The notes: generated by a model from the sequence alone, not told the origin. Numbered from the stretch's first letter, positions 54,031 through 63,243 are shown. The stretch is DNA of 64,000 nt from Verrucomicrobiaceae bacterium (GCA_947466075.1 CANIBP010000001.1:62001-126000), one strand, 5' to 3'. Numbers and translations: made by a program.

Positions 54031-54668
54031 TCTCTGAGTGTGGTGAGATGGCGGGTGTCCAGCGAATCGAAGACGGTCTGGATTCGGTCCACAACGATGC
54101 TGATGATGAAAACACTGACAGTAATGTCGAGTAGCACACCAGCTTCGACGAGAATGGGCATCGCCTTCAGCAGCAACAAGCCGAACACGTAAATGCCATT
54201 TTCCAAAATCAAATAGCCGCAGGCCTGCGAGATCGCCTTGGCACGGCCGATGAGCAGAATGAAGCCGGTGAGAATCGTCGCCAGCGCAGCAGGCACCAGC
54301 ACCGAACCCGTATGCTCAGGCAACAACGGCAACTGATTCACCATAGCCAATGCAGCGATCGTGCCGCCTGCACCGAGCAGAAGAGATGGCACAAAACCAA
54401 TGAAGGGCTCGAGTTCGCGGTCTGTGTGTGCTTTGCGCATGGCACGCCGCAGCAGCAACGGAATCACCATGCCTTTGCCGAAGACAGTGGCCAGTGCGAT
54501 GAGCGCGAAACGCCAGTCGAGATCATGCTCCATGACCAGCGGCATGAGGCCGAGGATGACTCCTTGCAGCGCCATCACACGAATGAGGGTTTGCAGGCGG
54601 CTACAGGCCAAAGAGACAAGATTGAGACCCATCGCCACATCGAGCAGGAGATTGAGATTGTGATTCAT
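54027..54668 (-). CDS. hyfE: HyfE-like (NuoK-related) membrane subunit
   Basis: A 213-residue protein with about seven hydrophobic spans, of the HyfE family. HyfE is a distant NuoK-like subunit that links the antiporter modules. Conserved-looking stretches include ILENGIYVFGLLLLKAMPILVEAGVLLDI near the C-terminus, with a Glu in the membrane. ATG 54668 overlaps the NuoH-like stop by 4 bases and is preferred over an upstream ATG at 54686. Confidence 0.88.
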   Translation of the reverse strand: MNHNLNLLLDVAMGLNLVSLACSRLQTLIRVMALQGVILGLMPLVMEHDLDWRFALIALATVFGKGMVIPLLLRRAMRKAHTDRELEPFIGFVPSLLLGAGGTIAALAMVNQLPLLPEHTGSVLVPAALATILTGFILLIGRAKAISQACGYLILENGIYVFGLLLLKAMPILVEAGVLLDITVSVFIISIVVDRIQTVFDSLDTRHLTTLRE

Positions 54669-55573
54669 GCGACACCACCTTTCCAAGCTACCAGCAGTGC
54701 AAACACACAGAGCAGGAACGCGGTAGCTAACTGCAATGGCACGCGGCGAAAGGCCAGACGGGCCATCAAGGACTCCACAAAGCCTACACTGACCGTTACG
54801 ACAAAAACACCGGCCACCAGCACGCAGGCAGAGCTGACAACGCCGAGTTTTCCCATCGGCAAGACGGCTTGAGTGAGCAAGACGGCGAAAAACAGCAGCT
54901 TCATCGAAGCACCATGCAAAATCACGGCAAAGGGCGGACCGCTGTGGTCAAGCACCATGACTTCGTGGATCATGGTGAGCTCCAGATGCGTGTTGGGATC
55001 ATCAAACGGCACACGGCAGTTCTCCGCGAGCAGCACGATGAACAAACCCGCCGCCAGCAGCACCGCACCGGCTCCTACTGTGGGAGAGAGCATCGTCGTG
55101 AGGGTAAGGCTGTGAGTTTGCACGCTAAGTGAAAGCATGGCCGCCACCATCGCGGCCTCCGCCAGCACCGCATAACTGACCTCACGCACGGCCCCCATGC
55201 CTTCAAAAGCTGAGCCGGTTTCCATCGCGGCCCAAGCCGTGCAGAAACGTCCAAGACCCAGCAGGTAAAGCATGAGCACCACATCACCACGAAAGCTCAG
55301 ACCCGCACCCGCAGGCCCTAGTGGCATCAACATCGCCGCTGCGAGCAAGGCGACCCACGCAACAGCAGGCAGCACGACAAATGCTGGCGAGGCGAGCGTG
55401 CTCATGACGACACTTTTTTTCCACAGACGGGCGAGGTCGTAATAGAGCTGCAACACCGGCGGACCACGACGACCTCCCACCCAGGCTTTGACGCGATTGA
55501 TGATGCCCGGCAGCAGCGGTGCCAGCAGCAGCCAGCAGGCGAGACGCAGCACGATGTCCACGATCGTATTCAT
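54665..55573 (-). CDS. hyfC: HyfC/NuoH-like membrane subunit
   Basis: A 302-residue protein with eight or so spans. Family motifs include GRRGPPVLQLYYDLARLWKK and the acidic loop NCRVPFDDPNTHLELTMIHE that faces the quinone site in NuoH. It docks the peripheral electron-transfer arm to the membrane arm. It overlaps hyfB-like and hyfE-like genes by 4 bases each. Confidence 0.92.
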   Translation of the reverse strand: MNTIVDIVLRLACWLLLAPLLPGIINRVKAWVGGRRGPPVLQLYYDLARLWKKSVVMSTLASPAFVVLPAVAWVALLAAAMLMPLGPAGAGLSFRGDVVLMLYLLGLGRFCTAWAAMETGSAFEGMGAVREVSYAVLAEAAMVAAMLSLSVQTHSLTLTTMLSPTVGAGAVLLAAGLFIVLLAENCRVPFDDPNTHLELTMIHEVMVLDHSGPPFAVILHGASMKLLFFAVLLTQAVLPMGKLGVVSSACVLVAGVFVVTVSVGFVESLMARLAFRRVPLQLATAFLLCVFALLVAWKGGVA

Positions 55574-57516
55574 TTGCCACCTCCCGCGATAACGATGGCG
55601 GCCAGCGCTGCGAGGCCGATGAGAACGTAGAACACGTAAGCTTGCACATGTCCGTGCTGCAACCGGCGTGCGATGAGCGAGACGCGCATGATCAGATTGG
55701 CAAAGGGTGCGACAACGCGTTCCAGCACCGTTTCTGGTGTGTGTTCCTCGAAGCTCGCATCATGCGGCAACGGACCTCGGGGCCGGTGCATGTGCCGCAC
55801 GGGCCGCAGGATGAAGGCAAACCATTCAGTGATGATGCCAGCAAAAGAACCGACGGTGTACTGCATGCGTGCGGATGGTTTGGCGTAGCCGCAGTCCCAA
55901 GTCAGTTCACGCTTCAAGCCTTGATGCTTCACCCGCCGCCATAGCAGAGCGGCGGCGGTAATCGCGAGCACAGCGAGCGCCACATGCACGCGGCCGAGCG
56001 GTGCCAGTGATTCGGGTGCCTGCACCACCTTCCACGCCGGATGCCAGGTGCTCGCCGCACGCGCAATGGCAGGCCAGAACACAATCGGCGCGAGTCCAAT
56101 CGCCACGCAGCAGCCGGCCAGCAAGCACATCGCGCTACGCATCGATTTGCCGCACTCATGCGCATGAGCAGCAGCCTCTGAACGCGGTGCACCGAGGAAC
56201 ACAATGCCACAGACTTTGATAAAGCACGCCAGCGCCAGTCCGCCGGTAACGCCGAGTGCAATGGCGGCCGGAATCGCCTCCCAGGCTGAGGATTCATGCA
56301 AAATCGTGGCATCAAACAGCCCGAGATATACCAACCACTCACTGACAAAGCCGTTCAACGGCGGCAGACCGCAGATCGCCACCGCACCGAGGCCAAACAG
56401 GCCCGCCGTCCACGGCATGGTGCGCCACAAGCCACCGAGTCGGCTCATCTCGCGAGTGCCCGTCGCATGCAGCACAGAACCAGCGCCGAAGAACAGCAGT
56501 GCTTTGAACAAACCGTGATTCCACACATGCAGCAGTCCGCCCGCGAGAGCGAGACTGCCCCAGGCGGCGTTGCCATGCTCCACCGAAATCATGGCAAAGC
56601 CGAGGCCGATGAGAATGATGCCAATGTTTTCGACGCTGTGATAGGCGAGAAGCCGTTTCATATCATGCTGACCCAGCGCAAACGCCACGCCGAGCACCGC
56701 GCTGACCACGCCGAGGATTGCCACCACCGTACCCGCATTCTCAGGCATTGGCAGCCAACCGCTGAAGCGCACGAGACCGTAAATGCCCAGCTTGATCGCC
56801 ACGCCCGAAAGAATCGCAGAAACATGGCTCGGCGCATTGGCATGCGCGGACGGCAGCCAGATGTGCAGCGGAAATAGTCCGGCCTTGAGACCAAATCCGA
56901 CCAGCGCCAGCCAAAATAAAGGCGACAGCGCCGCCTGATCACGCATCGGTCCGAATTCCCAGCTTCCCGTCTGAGCGGCGAGCGACGTAAAGAACGCAAA
57001 CAAACACAACGTGCCCGTGTGTGAAGCAGCCAGATAAAGCCAACCCGCCGCACGCACCTCACTCCGCTGCCGATCCAGGGTGATTAAAAAATAGGCACTC
57101 AGAGCAAACAATTCCCACGCGATGAGGAAGTGCAGCCCATTAGACATCACGAGCACCAGGCCCATGCTCAGCACCAGCATGCTCCACCACAAGCGACCCG
57201 ATCGTGCTGAACGCGGATGCTCTATTTCGGACCAATATTCACTGCCATAAACAGAGCCTGCGCCGCCGACCACACACAGCAACATCATGAACAGGGCGCT
57301 GATCCCATCCAGCCGCAGATGCAGCAGTTCACCGCCTACTGTGAATCCGCTGCGCCATTCCCAATCAGCTCCGTTTAGCACCGACAACGCAGCTGTGGCG
57401 GCGGCGACCACTCCAACCAACGTTGTTATCAACCAAATCCGCGCCGCTGTTCTGCCAGTCATGATTCCCAGCAGCATTCCAGCGGCGGCAACAACGAGCG
57501 CGAGGCTTGTGTTCAT
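55570..57516 (-). CDS. hyfB: HyfB-like NuoL-type membrane subunit, first gene of hyf-dab operon
   Basis: A 648-residue protein with about 16 spans of the NuoL/HyfB type. The TM5 Glu is in LIAWELFALSAYFL and the TM7 Lys in GFGLKAGLFPLHIWLPSAHANAPS. A C-terminal cytoplasmic extension is likely. It begins the nine-gene minus-strand operon ending at 44479. The start is 214 bases from the divergent SulP gene. Confidence 0.92.
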   Translation of the reverse strand: MNTSLALVVAAAGMLLGIMTGRTAARIWLITTLVGVVAAATAALSVLNGADWEWRSGFTVGGELLHLRLDGISALFMMLLCVVGGAGSVYGSEYWSEIEHPRSARSGRLWWSMLVLSMGLVLVMSNGLHFLIAWELFALSAYFLITLDRQRSEVRAAGWLYLAASHTGTLCLFAFFTSLAAQTGSWEFGPMRDQAALSPLFWLALVGFGLKAGLFPLHIWLPSAHANAPSHVSAILSGVAIKLGIYGLVRFSGWLPMPENAGTVVAILGVVSAVLGVAFALGQHDMKRLLAYHSVENIGIILIGLGFAMISVEHGNAAWGSLALAGGLLHVWNHGLFKALLFFGAGSVLHATGTREMSRLGGLWRTMPWTAGLFGLGAVAICGLPPLNGFVSEWLVYLGLFDATILHESSAWEAIPAAIALGVTGGLALACFIKVCGIVFLGAPRSEAAAHAHECGKSMRSAMCLLAGCCVAIGLAPIVFWPAIARAASTWHPAWKVVQAPESLAPLGRVHVALAVLAITAAALLWRRVKHQGLKRELTWDCGYAKPSARMQYTVGSFAGIITEWFAFILRPVRHMHRPRGPLPHDASFEEHTPETVLERVVAPFANLIMRVSLIARRLQHGHVQAYVFYVLIGLAALAAIVIAGGGK

Positions 57517-57730
57517 GGGTTTGGTTTGGTTTGGTCAACGACTGAATTACCCTGATTTGTTTCAATCATTTCACGTCCCGCTGATTTTATCTATGCAGAA
57601 CTGACCGCAGCGCACCAATTCGCAAAACCTGCATTATTCTTCCCAAAACCCGCCCCCCCGCCATCGGGAGGTAGAATACCCTCTCAAGGCGATACACAAT
57701 CGGCTCCTGGATTGAGTAATCTTCGTCACC
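57517..57730. promoter_or_regulatory. Shared regulatory region of the hyf-dab operon and the SulP gene
   Basis: This 214-base gap must hold both divergent promoters. Visible are GGTTTGGTTTGGTTTGGT repeats near 57518-57535 directly upstream of hyfB, and a short C-rich tract (57650-57658). No unambiguous -10/-35 pair or LysR box was assigned. Confidence 0.4.
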
Positions 57731-59362
57731 ATGTCAGCACCCGCTCCCACCCAGAAAGCCACCGGCCCAGTGCCAGTCGGAAACCTCGTCGGATTCAAAA
57801 CATTCCTCAGCAAGGATATTCTGTCCGGCTTCCTCGTCTTCTTGATCGCCTTGCCGCTCTGCCTCGCCATTTCGAAGGCAAGCGGCTGCCCGCCGATCGC
57901 AGGTATCTTCACGGCGATCATTGGCGGTATCTTGGTTCCCTTTTTCAGCAATTCAGAACTCACCATCAAAGGCCCCGCCGCCGGCATGATCCCCATCGTC
58001 GCTGGCACCGTGGCAGCCTTCACTCCCGCTCTCACCGGCGGCATGACAGAGCCTCAGGCGGCGATGATCGGCTATCAGTGCATGCTAGCCGTTGGCGTCG
58101 TTGCAGGCGTCATTCAGATGCTCTTCGGTTTGCTGAAGATGGGCAAATTTGCCGAGTTCTTCCCTGTAGCGGCCGTGCATGGCATGTTGGCTGCCATCGG
58201 CGTCATCATCATTTCGAAGCAGGTGCACGTCATGCTGCTGGGCAAGGCGATCAAGGCCCACCATCCACACGGTGAAGCCTTCGAATTGCTCGGCCGCATC
58301 CCCGAAAGCATCGGCACCATCAATCAAAGCGCCGCCATCATTGGCCTAGGTTGCTTGGCCATCCTTTTCATCCGTCCATTCATCAAAATAAAGCTCGTGC
58401 AAGTCGTGCCCGGTCCTGTGTGGGCACTGCTATATGCCATCCCGATGAGTTTCTACCTCAAGCTCGACGCCGCCTACCTGCTGAATCTGGACGCCGACAT
58501 GACCAAAGGCATCCACGGTCCGGATTTCTCGCGTGTCTTCACCAGCACTGGCATTGGCTGGATCGTCATGTTTGCCCTCATCGGCAGCCTTGAATCTCTG
58601 CTTAGCGCTAAGGCCGTCGATCTGCTCGATCCTTGGCAGCGTCGTGCTAATTTGAGCCGTGACCTCCTCGCCGTTGGTGGTGCGAACACACTCGTCTCTT
58701 TCATCGGTGGCCTACCGATGATTAGTGAAATCGTCCGCTCCAAGGCCAACATCCAGAACGGGGGCCACACGCGCTGGTCGAACTTCTGGCACGGCACCTT
58801 CCTCCTCGTCATGGTCGCCAGCATCCCGCTGTATCTGAACAAGATCCCGTTGCCCGCACTAGCTGGCCTTCTCGTTTACACAGGCTGGAACCTCGCCACG
58901 CAGGACATCAAGCATATGTGGGACATCGGCAAAGGCCAACTCATCGTCTTCCTCACCACGCTGGCCGCCACACTCGCCACGGACCTGCTCATCGGCGTCG
59001 CCGCTGGCATCGTGATGAAAATCATTCTCCACATCGTCGCTGCGAAAGTCGGCATCACCAATCTCTTCAGCCACAAAGCGCAGGTCCACACCGATGGCGA
59101 CCATCCTGTGGTCAAAGTCGAGCAAGCCGCCATCTTCAGCAATTGGCTCGGCCTCCGCGGACGCCTATTGAGCCTGAGCGAGCACAAGAAAGTCACCATC
59201 GACCTCTCCGGCACGCATTTTGTCGATCACAGCGTCATCAAGAAGCTCGAAGAAATGGCGCAGGACTGGAAGCTCGAAAACCGTGAGCTACTCGTCACAG
59301 GCCTAGATGTCCACAAGCCCGTCTCCAGCCATCCTGAAGCTGCACGTATTCTCCGCGCTTAA
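57731..59362 (+). CDS. SulP-family anion (probably bicarbonate or sulfate) transporter with STAS domain
   Basis: A 543-residue inner-membrane transporter. The SulP core (about 20-430) starts [22 protein letters not shown] and contains [17 protein letters not shown]-terminal STAS domain follows ([21 protein letters not shown]). SulP proteins exchange or import sulfate, bicarbonate and related anions; BicA is the known bicarbonate member. It is divergent from the hyf-dab operon, so bicarbonate is the favoured substrate. That choice is inference. Confidence 0.88.
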   Translation: MSAPAPTQKATGPVPVGNLVGFKTFLSKDILSGFLVFLIALPLCLAISKASGCPPIAGIFTAIIGGILVPFFSNSELTIKGPAAGMIPIVAGTVAAFTPALTGGMTEPQAAMIGYQCMLAVGVVAGVIQMLFGLLKMGKFAEFFPVAAVHGMLAAIGVIIISKQVHVMLLGKAIKAHHPHGEAFELLGRIPESIGTINQSAAIIGLGCLAILFIRPFIKIKLVQVVPGPVWALLYAIPMSFYLKLDAAYLLNLDADMTKGIHGPDFSRVFTSTGIGWIVMFALIGSLESLLSAKAVDLLDPWQRRANLSRDLLAVGGANTLVSFIGGLPMISEIVRSKANIQNGGHTRWSNFWHGTFLLVMVASIPLYLNKIPLPALAGLLVYTGWNLATQDIKHMWDIGKGQLIVFLTTLAATLATDLLIGVAAGIVMKIILHIVAAKVGITNLFSHKAQVHTDGDHPVVKVEQAAIFSNWLGLRGRLLSLSEHKKVTIDLSGTHFVDHSVIKKLEEMAQDWKLENRELLVTGLDVHKPVSSHPEAARILRA

Positions 59363-59385
59363 TACAGTTTTTGTCATGCTGAATC

Positions 59386-59417
59386 TTGCGGCGGCGAACC
59401 GGGAATCGCCGCCGCAA
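59386..59417. repeat. 12-bp perfect inverted repeat after the SulP gene
   Basis: Arms 59386-59397 (ttgcggcggcga) and 59406-59417 (tcgccgccgcaa) flank an 8-base loop, 23 bases after the SulP stop and 22 bases before the DUF2490 gene. A GC-rich hairpin without a T-run, so it may be a weak terminator or attenuator. Confidence 0.5.
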
Positions 59418-59439
59418 CCCTTACCCACCTATAATCCTC

Positions 59440-60216
59440 ATGTTCACACACCGCTCCATCCTCTCCTTGCTGGCCGTGTTCACCCTCTGCGCCTCGGCGG
59501 CCTCGGCCGCGCACATCATTGACTCCAACGGCAATGCCTGGTTTAACTATGTCGGCGATCATCCCTTCGGCAACGGCCCTTGGGGTATTCACTTGGAAGC
59601 GCAAAACCGGCGTGCTGAGGAAGGTGCCAAATGGCAGCAACTCCTGCTGCGCACTGGCATCAACTACACCGTCAATCCTTCGCTGATGCTCACAGCAGGC
59701 TACGCCTGGGTGCAAACCTATCCGTATGGCGACTATCCTGCCTCCCACGACTTCCCCGAGCACCGTATCTGGGAGCAGGCGCAGATCACCCAGAAGGCAT
59801 TGGGTCTTACTTGGACGCACCGCTTCCGTCTTGAGCAGCGCTTCATTGGCGAGGAAAAACAGCAGCCAGATGGGGGCTTTTCCGTGAACAACTGGCGCTA
59901 CCAAAACCGTGCCCGTTACATGCTTGGCACCACCATTCCGATCAGTGCAGACAAAAAGTGGTATCTGGCGGTGTGGGATGAAATCTTTGTCAACTTTGGC
60001 CCACATCGCACCACCAACGTCGCGACGGCACAACACAACGCCAGTTGGTTTGACCAGAATCGCGCCTTCATTGGCATCGGGCGTAAACTCAGTGACACCA
60101 CCAATCTAGAGATCGGCTACATGGAGCAGTCCGTGCGGCACCGTGACGGCGCCGTCTATGAGGCTAACCACACGCTCAGCGTCTGGTTGAAATCGAAGTG
60201 GGCAATCAAGTTTTAA
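59440..60216 (+). CDS. DUF2490-family exported protein
   Basis: A 258-residue protein with a signal peptide (1-24, SAASAAHI). The mature part is a predicted beta-barrel, rich in alternating hydrophobic strands with many Trp and Tyr (YAWVQTYPYGDYP, LEQRFIGE, WYLAVWDEIFVNFG). It matches DUF2490, a family of outer-membrane barrels of unknown substrate. ATG 59440 gives a clean signal peptide. It is downstream of the SulP gene, with a hairpin between them, so co-transcription is possible but unproven. Confidence 0.82.
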   Translation: MFTHRSILSLLAVFTLCASAASAAHIIDSNGNAWFNYVGDHPFGNGPWGIHLEAQNRRAEEGAKWQQLLLRTGINYTVNPSLMLTAGYAWVQTYPYGDYPASHDFPEHRIWEQAQITQKALGLTWTHRFRLEQRFIGEEKQQPDGGFSVNNWRYQNRARYMLGTTIPISADKKWYLAVWDEIFVNFGPHRTTNVATAQHNASWFDQNRAFIGIGRKLSDTTNLEIGYMEQSVRHRDGAVYEANHTLSVWLKSKWAIKF

Positions 60217-60230
60217 CGACTCTCACCGAC

Positions 60231-61550
60231 TCACACCTCCGTCCGGTGCGGCTGCAGCCGCACCGGCACGACGGCCTCGATAAGCAGGCCATGAGGCACC
60301 ACATTGCTAACACTGAGTTCACCGCCGGACTGCCGCGCACGTGCGCGCATGCCGACCATGCCGAGACTGGAGTTTGGCAAGCCGCTTTCAATGACGGGCG
60401 GGAGACCTTTGCCATTGTCCTCGATGCTCAAATGAATTTTTTGACCAACGCATGAAAGCATGACTTTGACCTGCGTGGCCTCGGAATGACGGGCGACGTT
60501 GGTGAGTGCCTCTTGGGCAATTCGGAACAGGTGCGTTTCAGTTTCATCGGCAAAACGGCCTGTGCAATCCGAGTCATAGCTCACCTCAAGCCTTGCCCGC
60601 TGGCCAAATTTCTCCGTGAGCCAACGCAGACCGGCATCCAGGCCAAAATCATCGAGAATCACAGGCCGCAGCAATTGCGAGAGTTCGCGCACATTGGTGA
60701 TGGATTCATCCACGAGGTGCAGACAGTCCGCACGTAGCGATTCAAAGTCACGCGTGGCTCCTTTGGTCAAATTGGAGCGCACGGCCGCCAGCGACTGACC
60801 CAGTTCGTCATGCAGCTCATGGGAAAAGCGCCGTGCTGTCTCCTCCTGCGTCTGCAGCATGTGCCAGGAGACGCGGCTAAGTTCCTCCGATTGCCATTGA
60901 ATGCGGTGGATGCTCTTGCGTGCGAATCCGACGGTCAGGAACGCACAAATCGCTGCCAAGACGAAGCTAGAGCCCAATAGCAGCGCCGCATCATCACCGA
61001 GATCCTGAGATTGTTGCTCGATCTGCCGCTCCGCTGCAGCAAGGCGGTCAGAGCTGGCCTGGATGAGCTTGTTTACCAGCTCGACGACATGATCATGATA
61101 CTTGAACAACGATTCCAAATTCTCTCGAGGCACCACCGCGTCCGTTTCCAGCACGCGATGCGCCTCACGCGTGAAAGCCTTCACGCTGGCTTCCAAATCG
61201 AACCAAAGCTCCTTACCCGCAGCTTCCTGCGCTTCGCTGGACAGACGTGCGAGCTGTTTGTCACTCTTATCGAGATCCCGTAGCAGCGAGGCGTGGTCCG
61301 GCTGCTGCGGCTGAAACTGCGCGAGTTGGTGCAGCACCTCGGTCATCGCATTCTCCTCCATCTGCACATCATGCACGAGTCGGGCAATGAGCAGCTGATC
61401 GCGCGCGAGTTGCGCCACACTTTGCCTGATACGCTGGCTCTGCCGCACTGCAATGAGACCTGCAGCGCCTAGCAACGTCATCACCAGCAGGAATCCCAGC
61501 GCCAGCACGCGCAGCACGTTGCTCTCGGTGATGCGAAAGAAAGTGAACAT
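60231..61550 (-). CDS. NarX-type sensor histidine kinase
   Basis: A 439-residue inner-membrane kinase. Two spans (about 17-34 and 188-210) bracket a roughly 150-residue helical sensor domain outside. The HisKA_3 box has His247 in SHELHDELGQSL, followed by N-box NVARHSE and G-box GKGLPP and SSLGMVGMRAR. The pair NarX/NarL-type partner is encoded just upstream (stop/start overlap TAATG at 61550). The signal is unknown. The last 12 codons contain a perfect 24-bp palindrome. Confidence 0.92.
   Translation of the reverse strand: MFTFFRITESNVLRVLALGFLLVMTLLGAAGLIAVRQSQRIRQSVAQLARDQLLIARLVHDVQMEENAMTEVLHQLAQFQPQQPDHASLLRDLDKSDKQLARLSSEAQEAAGKELWFDLEASVKAFTREAHRVLETDAVVPRENLESLFKYHDHVVELVNKLIQASSDRLAAAERQIEQQSQDLGDDAALLLGSSFVLAAICAFLTVGFARKSIHRIQWQSEELSRVSWHMLQTQEETARRFSHELHDELGQSLAAVRSNLTKGATRDFESLRADCLHLVDESITNVRELSQLLRPVILDDFGLDAGLRWLTEKFGQRARLEVSYDSDCTGRFADETETHLFRIAQEALTNVARHSEATQVKVMLSCVGQKIHLSIEDNGKGLPPVIESGLPNSSLGMVGMRARARQSGGELSVSNVVPHGLLIEAVVPVRLQPHRTEV
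60243..60266. repeat. Perfect 24-bp palindrome at the 3' end of the kinase gene
   Basis: ccggtgcggctg followed directly by cagccgcaccgg. It lies within the last codons of the histidine kinase and near the end of the convergent DUF2490 gene. No T-run follows on either strand. It can form a cruciform-like or mRNA hairpin structure; a termination role is possible. Confidence 0.6.
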
Positions 61551-62191
61551 TAATCAATGAGGCCGTTGCGGATGGAGAAGCGCACCAATTCGCCGATGGA
61601 ATGCAGATTGAGCTTTTCCATGATGCGACCACGATGTGCCTCAATGGTGTAAACACTCAAACTCAGCGCGGTGGCGATTTCCTTGTTCGTTTTGCTTTCT
61701 GCGATCATCTGAAGCACCTCGCGCTCGCGCGGCGACAGCAGATCAATCGGATTGGTCACGTGCTTGCGGTAGTCGTCGAGAACTGCGTCACTGACCTCGG
61801 GACTCAACCAACCTTTCCCAACCGCCACAGCACGCACAGCAGCAAGAAAGTCGGCTTCATTACAATCCTTGAGCAAATACCCCTTTGCGCCAGCTCGTAG
61901 CATCTCGCGCACATAGACACCATCCTTCTGCATCGACAGCGCGAGGATACGTGTCTTCGGCTGCGCTTTGGTAATCTGCCTTGCCGCTTCGATGCCATTA
62001 AGCTCCGGCATCGTCACATCCATCACGACGACATCCGGTTCGAGTTTCGCAGCCATTTCCACTGCCTCACGGCCATTCGAGGCCTCACCGACGACTTCCA
62101 TGTCCCACTCAGCTGCCAATAACATGCGGAAGCCGTTGCGCACGACAGCGTGGTCATCAGCGAGGAGTATGCGGGTCTGTTTGGTTGCCAT
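61550..62191 (-). CDS. NarL/FixJ-family response regulator
   Basis: A 213-residue response regulator. The receiver has the acidic pair in LLADDHAVVRNG, phospho-acceptor Asp in VVVMDVTMPELNG and the conserved Lys in GYLLKDCNEAD. The LuxR-type helix-turn-helix follows (LSPREREVLQMIAESKTNKEIA). ATG 62191 is preferred over the upstream start at 62242. It is first in the two-gene unit with the kinase. Confidence 0.94.
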   Translation of the reverse strand: MATKQTRILLADDHAVVRNGFRMLLAAEWDMEVVGEASNGREAVEMAAKLEPDVVVMDVTMPELNGIEAARQITKAQPKTRILALSMQKDGVYVREMLRAGAKGYLLKDCNEADFLAAVRAVAVGKGWLSPEVSDAVLDDYRKHVTNPIDLLSPREREVLQMIAESKTNKEIATALSLSVYTIEAHRGRIMEKLNLHSIGELVRFSIRNGLID

Positions 62192-62436
62192 TGGAACGCG
62201 AGGATAGACTCGGGCCCGGCAAAGATCAAAATCTGCCGTCATTTCATGAGATCACCCCAAACCGATCGTGCTCCGAGCGCGGCTGTTTTCGCAGCGTGGA
62301 TAGCCGCTGGAGAACATTGCCGTGAACTGAGGCTGGTTCGTCATCTCCTCAGCATTTCAATTTCAACACATGTTTCATACAATCAAATGACACACTTGAT
62401 TTTGCTCATGTTTAAGAAAGGTCGCATCTTTGAGTT
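62192..62436. promoter_or_regulatory. Divergent promoter region with a 6-bp dyad
   Basis: This 245-base gap separates the response regulator from the PEP-CTERM gene. AATCAA (62381-62386) and TTGATT (62396-62401) form a dyad with a 9-base spacer 36 bases before the PEP-CTERM start. It could be a regulator site. No promoter elements are called with confidence. Confidence 0.35.
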
Positions 62437-63243
62437 GTGAAAACAACAATCGCCTCGGTCCACGCCCTCGCTGCCCTCTTATTGCTGGCATGCACCACAC
62501 ACAGTCTTGCTGTGACGGCGCTGCCGCTCGACCCTTATCCCTATTACCGCCCGTTGGGCCAGCCACCCGGTCAGACGTATGGCATCGCGGGCATGTATCG
62601 CATCGATCCCACGAAGACTCCGGACCCTTTCCAAGGAGCCACGCTCCTGGGTGCCAATCCAAATGTAAACAACGCGTTCCCAGGAGGAATTGGCGTTTAT
62701 TCTCCTGACATACGGGATTTCGGAATCGGCCTTTACAGCTCGGGCAACACCACCCAGTCCACCGGGCTGTTCATCCAATTTGATAAGCCCGTTTTGAGTA
62801 GCGGACTGGGCGTGACCTTGGGAGGCTTCGGCCTGAATTCGCTCAGTGGCGGTTTCGATCCAGGTCGAGTGGCTCCGATGATCTCCATCTATGGCGTCAC
62901 GGGCTCACTGCTCGGTAACTTTGACGCCCGCGCCATCTTGGCTGGTAATGCCATGTCGCTCCTCACGTCAGGCAATCCGCTCGATCCGAGCTACGATTCC
63001 ATTTTCAAGGTCGATACTTGGAAGTTGAATCTCGATGCCTTGGTGGGTCCTACAGCACAGATCAAATCGTTTGCTCTCGCCGCAGACACTCGCAATGGCC
63101 TGGGCTTAAACACGACGACCAGTAGCAACCCCTACTACCTCATCTCCGTGAACAGCTGTGCGCCAGTTCCGGAACCGGGTTCCGGGTTCCTCATTCTGAC
63201 TTTTGCTCTGGGAGCTATCATCATCAGGCGCCGTCGTCTGTAG
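62437..63243 (+). CDS. PEP-CTERM sorting-domain exported protein
   Basis: A 268-residue protein starting at GTG 62437. An N-terminal signal segment (about 1-26, HALAALLLLACTTHSLAV) precedes a Pro/Gly/Asn-rich region and beta-rich domain with FIQFDKPVLSSGLGVTLGGF. The C-terminus has the PEP-CTERM sorting signal: VPEPGSG, a hydrophobic stretch (FLILTFALGAIII) and a basic tail (RRRRL). Exosortases process this signal. Its presence implies an exosortase elsewhere in the genome. Function unknown. Confidence 0.88.
   Translation: MKTTIASVHALAALLLLACTTHSLAVTALPLDPYPYYRPLGQPPGQTYGIAGMYRIDPTKTPDPFQGATLLGANPNVNNAFPGGIGVYSPDIRDFGIGLYSSGNTTQSTGLFIQFDKPVLSSGLGVTLGGFGLNSLSGGFDPGRVAPMISIYGVTGSLLGNFDARAILAGNAMSLLTSGNPLDPSYDSIFKVDTWKLNLDALVGPTAQIKSFALAADTRNGLGLNTTTSSNPYYLISVNSCAPVPEPGSGFLILTFALGAIIIRRRRL

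Noticed and set aside
50292..57516. Energy-conserving hydrogenase (Hyf) operon
   Set aside because: The large subunit lacks both CxxC pairs needed for NiFe, and no hydrogenase maturation genes are nearby.
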